Part shown: one piece after another, positions 57,000 to 64,000 of the stretch | Numbering within the stretch: position 1 is the stretch's first letter | Layout: the number at the start of each line of letters is the position of its first letter | Source of the DNA: Diadema setosum | Taxonomy: Eukaryota > Echinodermata > Echinoidea > Diadematoida > Diadematidae | Assembly (NCBI GenBank): GCA_033980235.1 | Contig: CM067069.1 | Coordinates: 17,123,650 to 17,187,649, forward strand | Length of the DNA stretch: 64,000 bases | Direction of reading: 5' to 3' | The notes under the pieces: generated by a model | What the model saw: only the letters and a program-made list of their open reading frames with translations | Databases searched by the model: none | What the model was told of the DNA's origin: nothing | Program-made: the position numbers and the translations under genes

Positions 57000-57359
57000 G
57001 AAAATATGCAAGCAAATACGTAAGTTTGTATAGAATACAGTAACAAACTTACACACAACCACGCATAAAAGATACATATATTCATGCATACGTTGCTTAG
57101 GCCGTTCCTCCTTACAAGAAAAAAAAAAATCGACAATAAACACTGTTTGCACATCTCCAAGACAAACTCGCAATCACCTGAATCAAGATAATATAATATT
57201 ATTGGCTGTTGTTTTATTTCACAGTTCCAAGGAAACCACACTTAATCAGAATTAAGTAGAATAAAGGGAAAGACATGCAGTAGAAACTCGACTATCACAC
57301 CACACAACAGTACATGTATACCCACTTTTTCTGAGCTATATGTTTTAGATATCACTAAC

Positions 57360-57638
57360 CAGTTGTTTCTGCACAGTGCGGCTGAGATGGGTAGCCTATG
57401 TCACAGTACTCCCATCGCGTCTCATCACTCGTTGTGTAGCACCAGGCCGTGTCTGACTGATCCGGGTTACGACACAGGTTGTGGTCCCCCAACCCGGCAT
57501 CTGGGTATCTTTCTGGTGTTCGACTGTGCTCATGAGGAGACTGGGAGGACCACACCTGGCAAGAGAGACCACTGCGGGTGTAATTGCGGTTCCCTCTGTA
57601 ATCAGTCCCGTATGGATCAGCGTAGCATTCTCTGGGAT
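57360..57638 (-). CDS. kringle-domain exon, tandem unit 4
   Basis: 279 nt, phase 1-1, same splice sites, six cysteines, protein as in units 2 and 3. It is the most 5' kringle visible. The next unit starts at 63715, so another kringle exon is expected at about 64073-64351, outside this window. The gene's signal peptide must lie further upstream still. Confidence 0.88.
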
Positions 57639-57988
57639 CTGGTTAGTACAAGAAATGAAACAGTCAGCGTAAACAAATTCACAATATATTAGTGTCAATG
57701 GATACCGTATCAGCGCTTGATTTTCCAATGACAGCACCACAGTGAATCTTCAAAAGATGTGTTTACTTAGCCGTGGCATAACGGTTATGACTACCGGCAT
57801 ACTTTTGTTTTGATTGTTTATTTGTTTGTTTGGCTGCAGTAATCTGTATGTCTCTGTCTATCTGACTGCCTGTCTGTATTTAAGCTACCTGCTAAACTTG
57901 AGTTAAATATTCCAGTTAACAATATTTTTTCCAGATCAGGTTCTGCTAAGGTCTGTTTAGTCCGTTTCTCAAACTTCCTGTTATTACA

Positions 57989-58562
57989 AGGGAATTCCAG
58001 TGCAGTTGAGAGTTAGTTTGCAAAAGGAGTAAAATTCGTTTGTACAACAAGGAAAATTTGATCAAAATTGGCTGAAAAATAAGGCAGTTATGACATTTTG
58101 AAGGTTTTTTTTTTTTTGTTTTACTATTTTCAGGAAACAGCTAGTTCTTGAATATTCAGAATGAATCTGCAAATAGTGAAGTGATGTCATCCCCCACAAC
58201 TTGTCATATAGTTTGTACATAAGAGGTTGAAATTTCCATTTTTCCAATCACACTCAAATACACCCCAGTCTCAATTTTATTCTGAAGTTATTCAACTGTG
58301 AATTACATCCTGCTTTACGCTTTGATAACAGAAATTGAATTTTTACTCTTTGTCCACGATCGATTAAAAAATGGGAGATGATCACATCACGGTATCTCTG
58401 ACTCATTGGCATATTCATATCAGCTGGATGACAACTGTTCTGCAGAAATCATTACTTCATTAATTTTTACTCCATTTTTTTTTAATCAAAATTTTACTTT
58501 TGTACTCATAAGATGTTATTCTTTCTTATCAGACTAACCTAAAACTTTACTGGAATTTCTCT
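57989..58562. mobile_element. TTAA-type MITE, unit 4 copy
   Basis: Near-identical to the copies in units 2 and 3. Confidence 0.6.
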
Positions 58563-59062
58563 TTAAACGAAATTGTAAAGTTTCGTCTACATATACGGTC
58601 TATCTGTCTGTTTCTTATTAAACTATTGTTTTATATATAGGCTTACTGACAATTATATTGAATATGGTGATCCCCATAAATAATACCAAAGATTTCATTA
58701 TTGGGCTACCTACTATTTTGACAGCATCTCAGCAAACATATTATCCTGATATCGTCTATTTTATGTACCTATGTTGTCTTTTGTCTCTTTAGTAATGAAG
58801 TTACCGCCGTAGTCCCTACCCTACATTAATTCTATACCACCCCTTCCCCCTAAAAAGACATACAGTCAACTCCCGTTATAACGAAATGCTCGGGACCGGC
58901 AGTTTTCTTTCGTTATAACGAAATTTCGTTATAACCGAACAAATACAATATATAACGAAAACAAGGAACCACGTATATATCATAGTATGTTTGCTGAATA
59001 CTCATCATACACTGGAAAGCAACGGCGTAGCCAGGATTTCATCTTAAGGGGGGGGGCGGTTA

Positions 59063-60829
59063 GTCTGCGAGGGAGCGAAGCGACCGAGCCCGAGCGAGCG
59101 GAGCGAGCGAGAGGGGGAGGGTGTGGGCCCCCCTCCCACGGTAAGAACTTTTTTGCATTTGGATGTTGTAAATGGTGCAATTTGATGCATGTTTTTGCGC
59201 GTTTTATCGAGTTGAAACAGTCCCACTTGTTTAAGGTAGCAGTATATTTTAGTGTAGATTATTATTGAACAATTATTTGCCTATAAAATGGTATAATTCC
59301 AATACACTTCTTGTATTAATTTTTTTCACTGAATATCATGAACGCGACTGAACCCGAGCGAGCTGAGCGAGCGGAGCGAGCGAGGGGGTAGGGGAGGGTG
59401 TGGGAGGGGGGTTTCCCCCCTCCCACGGTGACAACTTTTTACATTTTGATTTTGCAAATGGTGCAATTTGTTGCATGTATTTGCGTGTTTTAACGACGTG
59501 AAACAGTCCCGCTTGTTTAAGATTGCAGTTTATTTTAGTGTAGATTATTATTGAACAATATTATTTGCCTATAAAATGGTACAATTCCAATACACTTCTT
59601 GTATTAATTCTTTTCACTGAATATCATGAACGCGACTGAACCCGAGCGAGCGGAGCGAGCGAGGGGGTAGGGGAGGGTGTGGGAGGGCCCCCCCCCCCTC
59701 CCATGGTGAGAACTTTTTGCATTTTGATGTTGCAAATGGTGCAATTTTGATGCACGTTTTTGCGTGTTTTAACGAGTTGAAACAGTCCCACTTGTTTGAG
59801 GTTGCAGTATATTTTAGTGTAGATTATTATTGAACAATTTGCCTATAAAATGGTATAATTCAAATACACTTCTTGTATTAATTCTTTTCACTGAATATCA
59901 TGAACGCGACTGAACCCGAGCGAGCGGAGCGAGCGAGGGGGTAGGGGAGGGTGTGGGAGGGGGGTCTCCCCCCTCCCACGGTGAGAACTTTTTACATTTT
60001 GATTTTGCAAATGGTGCAATTTGATGCATGTTTTTGCGTGTTTTAACGATGTGAAACAGTCCCACTTGTTTAAGATTGCAGTATATTTTAGTGCAGATTA
60101 TTATTGAACAATATTATTTGCCTATAAAATGGTATAATTCCAATACACTTCTTGTATTAATTCTTTTAACTGAATATCATGAACGCGACTGAACCCGAGC
60201 GAGCGGAGCGAGCGAGAGGGTAGGTTAGAGTGTGGGAGGGCCCCCCCCCCCCTCCCACGGTGAGAACTTTTTGCATTTTGATGTAAACTCTTGAAAATGG
60301 TGCAATTTTGATGCACGTTTTTGCGTGTTTTAACGAGTTGAAACAGTCCCACTTGTTTGAGGTTGCAGTATATTTTAGTGTAGATTATTATTGAACAATT
60401 TGCCTATAAAATGGTATAATTCCACTACACTTCTTGTATTAATTCTTTTCACTGAATATCATGAACGCGACTCAACCCGAGCGAGCGGAGCGAGCGAGGG
60501 GGTAGGGGAGGGTGTGGGAGGCCCCCCCCCCCCTCCCATGGTGAGAACTTTTTGCATTTTGATGTTGCAAATGTTGCAAGCGAGCGGAGCGAACGAGGGG
60601 GGAGGCGAGGGTGTGGGAGGGGGGTATCCACCCCCCCCCCACGGTAAGAACTTTTTTGCATTTTGATTTTGCAAATGGTGTAATTTGATGCATGTTTTTG
60701 CGCGTTTTATCGACGTGAAACAGTCCCACTTGTTTAAGGTAACAGTATATTTTAGTGTAGATTATTATTGAACAATTTGCCTATAAAATGATATAATTTA
60801 GATACACTTCTTGTATTAATTCTTTTCAC
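59063..60829. repeat. ~275 bp satellite array, unit 4 first block
   Basis: About six full monomers plus one internally deleted at 60570-60590, where GATGTTGCAAATGTTGCAAG runs straight into the CGAGCGGAGCG part of the next. Confidence 0.85.
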
Positions 60830-61386
60830 TGTTGTAAGGAGTTGATTTAAATCTAATTTAAATACCCTCCAGTCTGGGAGGAAGTGAATTTGCATATGAA
60901 TTTAGTCGGGTTGAAGGCATCCCACATGCAGGTGTTTGACAGCTATTGTTTCCCGGCATAGTTAAGTTGCAGCAGCCAGCGTAGTATAGGCATTCTCACA
61001 AGAAGTGAAGCTGCCACACCCTGTCTTGCCACCAGACAGACCAGACGCTGCAGAGCCTTGTCTAGCAGTGATGCCACAACTGGGGTGTCCAAGGCCCAAA
61101 CGAGACTGTAGAGGACGTAAAGTTCGGACCAGACGTGGAGGCTAAGCAGCAAGGCCAGATAAAGAGGTTGATGGGTGCGTATAGGGATGTCATGACTGAC
61201 CTCCCGGGTAAGACACACCTAGGCAGCCACTCAATCCGGCTGACATCAGATGACCCGGTCAGACAGAAACCATATCCTGTCCCTCATGCCCTCCGCGGCG
61301 TGATTGAAGAGGAAGTTGAGAAGATGGTCGAGTTGGGAGTCATAGAAAAGTCTAACTCCCCATACTCTTCCCCAATTGTGATCGTG
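60830..61386 (+). mobile_element. truncated Ty3 fragment, unit 4 first copy
   Basis: Same start as the others, but RT coding stops after SPIVIV at 61386. The open frame 61135-61494 continues into a short inverted insert and satellite, so it is a chimaeric frame with no meaning as protein. Confidence 0.8.
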
Positions 61387-61404
61387 CAAATTCACTTCCT
61401 CCCA

Positions 61405-62666
61405 ATTTTGATGCACGTTTTTGCGTGTTTTAACGAGTTGAAACAGTCCCACTTGTTTGAGGTTGCAGTATATTTTAGTGTAGATTATTATTGAACAATT
61501 TGCCTATAAAATGGTATAATTCAAATACACTTCTTGTATTAATTCTTTTCACTGAATATCATGAACGCGACTGAACCCGAGCGAGCGGAGCGAGCGAGGG
61601 GGTAGGGGAGGGTGTGGGAGGGGGGTCTCCCCCCTCCCACGGTGAGAACTTTTTACATTTTGATTTTGCAAATGGTGCAATTTGATGCATGTTTTTGCGT
61701 GTTTTAACGATGTGAAACAGTCCCACTTGTTTAAGATTGCAGTATATTTTAGTGTAGATTATTATTGAACAATATTATTTGCCTATAAAATGGTATAATT
61801 CCAATACACTTCTTGTATTAATTCTTTTCACTGAATATCATGAACGCGACTGAACCCGAGCGAGCGGAGCGAGCGAGAGGGTAGGGGAGAGTGTGGGAGG
61901 GCCCCCCCCCCCTCCCACGGTGAGAACTTTTTGCATTTTGATGTAAACTCTTGCAAATGGTGCAATTTTGATGCACGTCTTTGCGTGTTTTAACGAGTTG
62001 AAACAGTCCCACTTGTTTGAGGTTGCAGTATATTTTAGTGTAGATTATTATTGAACAATTTGCCTATAAAATGGTATAATTCCACTACACTTCTTGTATT
62101 AATTCTTTTCACTGAATATCATGAACGCGACTGAACCCGAGCGAGCGGAGCGAGCGAGGGGGTAGGGGAGGGTGTGGGAGGGGGGTCTCCCCCCTCCCAC
62201 GGTGAGAACTTTTTTCATTTTGATTTTGCAAAAGGTGCAATTTGATGCATGTTTTTGCGTGTTTTAACGACGTGAAACAGTCCCACTTGTTTAAGATTGC
62301 AGTTTATTTTAGTGTAGATTATTATTGAACAATCGCCTATAAAATGCTATAATTCCACTACACTTCTTGTATTAATTCTTTTCACTGAATATCATGAACG
62401 CGACTCAACCCGAGCGAGCGGAGCGAACGAGGGGGGAGGCGAGGGTGTGGGAGGGGGGTGTCCACCCCCCCCCCCCCCCGGTAAGAACTTTTTTGCATTT
62501 TGATTTTGCAAATGGTGTAATTTGATGCATGTTTTTGCGCGTTTTATCGACGTGAAACAGTCCCACTTGTTTAAGGTAGCAGTATATTTTAGTGTAGATT
62601 ATTATTGAACAATTTGCCTATAAAATGATATAATTTAGATACACTTCTTGTATTAATTCTTTTCAC
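61405..62666. repeat. ~275 bp satellite array, unit 4 second block
   Basis: About four and a half monomers starting mid-monomer (ATTTTGATGCACG), very similar to 59738-60829 and to 55200-55947. Confidence 0.85.
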
Positions 62667-63714
62667 TGTTGTAAGGAGTTGATTTAAATCTAATTTAAAT
62701 ACCCTCCAGTCTGGGAGGAAGTGAATTTGCATATGAATTTAGTCGGGTTGGAGGCATCCCACATGCAGGTGTTTGACAGCTATTGTTTCCCGGCATAGTT
62801 AAGTTGCAGCAGCCAGCGTAGTATAGGCAGGCTCACAAGAAGTGAAGCTGCCACACCCTGTCTTGCCACTAGACAGACCAGACGCTGCAGAGCCTTGTCT
62901 AGCAGTGATGCCACAACTGGGGTGTCCAAGGCCCAAACGAGACTGTAGAGGACGTAAAGTTCGGACCAGACGTGGAGGCTAAGCAGCAAGGCCAGATAAA
63001 GAGGTTGATGGGTGCGTATAGGGATGTCATGACTGACCTCCCGGGTAAGACACACCTAGGCAGCCACTCAATCCGGCTGACATCAGATGACCCGGTCAGA
63101 CAGAAACCATATCCTGTCCCTCATGCCCTCCGCGGCGTGATTGAAGAGGAAGTTGAGAAGATGGTCGAGTTGGGAGTCATAGAAAAGTCTAACTCCCCAT
63201 ACTCTTCCCCAATTGTGATCGTGAAGAAATCTGACGGCAGTAATCGCTTCTGCATCGATTTTCGACGGCTGAATCGCGTCACTGTCTTTGACGCCGAACC
63301 TCTTCCCAACGCAGAGGAAATATTCGCCGGACTGTCAGGATCACACTACTTCTCCAAAGTGGATTTGAGTAAGGGATACTGGCAGATCCCTCTCTCAGAT
63401 GACGCAAAGGAGAAGACAGCATTTCAGACTACAGGTGGGCTGTACCATTTCCGCGTAATGCCTTTTGGGCTAGTCAACGCACCGGCCACGTTCAGCCGAG
63501 TGATGCGGAAATTGCTGGCAGGCATGAAGCACGTGACAAACTACTTGGATGACATCCTCATACACACACGGACATGGGAGGAGCACCTCGATACACTACG
63601 CGAGTTGCTTCGACGACTGACAGCAGCAGGACTGACTGCTCGCCCCAGCAAGTGTCAACTTGGGTGCAAACAAGTAGAGTTCTTGGGGCACCTCGTGCAA
63701 CACGGAAAAGTCCA
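62667..63714 (+). mobile_element. truncated Ty3 fragment, unit 4 second copy
   Basis: The RT frame 62972-63748 is intact to EFLGHLV and the same breakpoint as in unit 1. It lacks the TTAA insertion of units 2 and 3. One residue differs from unit 1 (RLTAAG for RLRAAG). Confidence 0.85.
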
Positions 63715-64000
63715 GAAAATATGCAAGCAAATACGTAAGTTTGTATAGAATACAGTAACAAACTTACACACAACCACGCATAAAAGATACATATATTCAT
63801 GCATACGTTGCTTAGGCCGTTCCTCCTTACAAGAAAAAAAAAATCGACAATAAACACTGTTTGCACATCTCCAAGACAAACTCGCAATCACCTGAATCAA
63901 GATAATATAATATTATTGGCTGTTGTTTTATTTCACAGTTCCAAGGAAACCACACTTAATCAGAATTAAGTAGAATAAAGGGAAAGACATGCAGTAGAAA
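63715..64000. repeat. tandem segmental duplication, unit 5 (start only)
   Basis: 286 bases of intron text matching the beginning of units 1-4, cut by the window edge before its kringle exon. Confidence 0.85.

Larger units (their letters stand above)
57000..63714. repeat. tandem segmental duplication, unit 4 (6715 bp)
   Basis: The longest unit. After the kringle exon, MITE and first satellite array comes a Ty3 copy cut short at 61386, then a second satellite array and a second, complete-to-breakpoint Ty3 fragment. The array-plus-Ty3 block was duplicated inside the unit. Confidence 0.85.

Overview
This is a eukaryotic window, probably from a marine deuterostome invertebrate. An echinoderm is my best guess, but the sequence alone does not prove it. 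It is AT-rich, with many short spliced exons, consensus GT-AG splice sites, CA/GT microsatellites and a dense mixture of LINE, BEL/Pao, Ty3, SINE and TIR elements. There is no prokaryotic gene organisation.

The host content is one large extracellular mosaic gene, or a cluster of related genes, on the minus strand. It reads from beyond 64 kb down to a probable stop codon at 5353. I reconstructed exons from domain similarity plus splice sites. In transcription order they are: kringle exons at 57.4, 52.3, 48.3 and 43.3 kb; a damaged CUB exon at 42.3 kb; two kringles at 41.2 and 38.7 kb; a micro-exon at 38.0 kb; CUB exons at 35.6 and 34.3 kb; a 13 kb intron filled by transposons; micro-exons at 21.0 and 19.7 kb; a Ly6/uPAR-type (LU) domain split over two exons at 19.1 and 18.1 kb; CUB at 16.8 kb; a micro-exon at 15.9 kb; fibronectin III at 13.8 kb; micro-exons at 11.7 and 11.4 kb; CUB at 10.5 kb; a micro-exon at 9.8 kb; CUB at 8.6 kb; micro-exons at 7.8 and 6.6 kb; and a terminal CUB at 5.4 kb. 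Almost every exon is symmetric phase 1-1, so each can be gained, lost or skipped without shifting the frame. No signal-peptide or transmembrane exon lies in the window.

The right third (42976-64000) is a recent tandem segmental duplication. Four complete units (4994, 3949, 5081 and 6715 bp) and the start of a fifth each carry one intact kringle exon, a TTAA-flanked MITE, an array of a ~275 bp GC-hairpin satellite and a truncated Ty3 reverse-transcriptase fragment. The layout resembles the one-kringle-per-repeat copy-number array of human apolipoprotein(a), and is the most notable system here.

Transposons fill the rest: a 5'-truncated LINE (0.93-2.46 kb); four copies of a ~680 bp GTGACC-ended TIR element; a tRNA-like SINE at 12.1 kb; a 2.8 kb pogo/Tigger-like TIR element (21.5-24.3 kb); a broken BEL/Pao element with unequal LTRs (24.55-33.58 kb); and an AACGTT-rich TIR element at 39.1-40.9 kb with a GC-rich TAA-flanked element nested in it.
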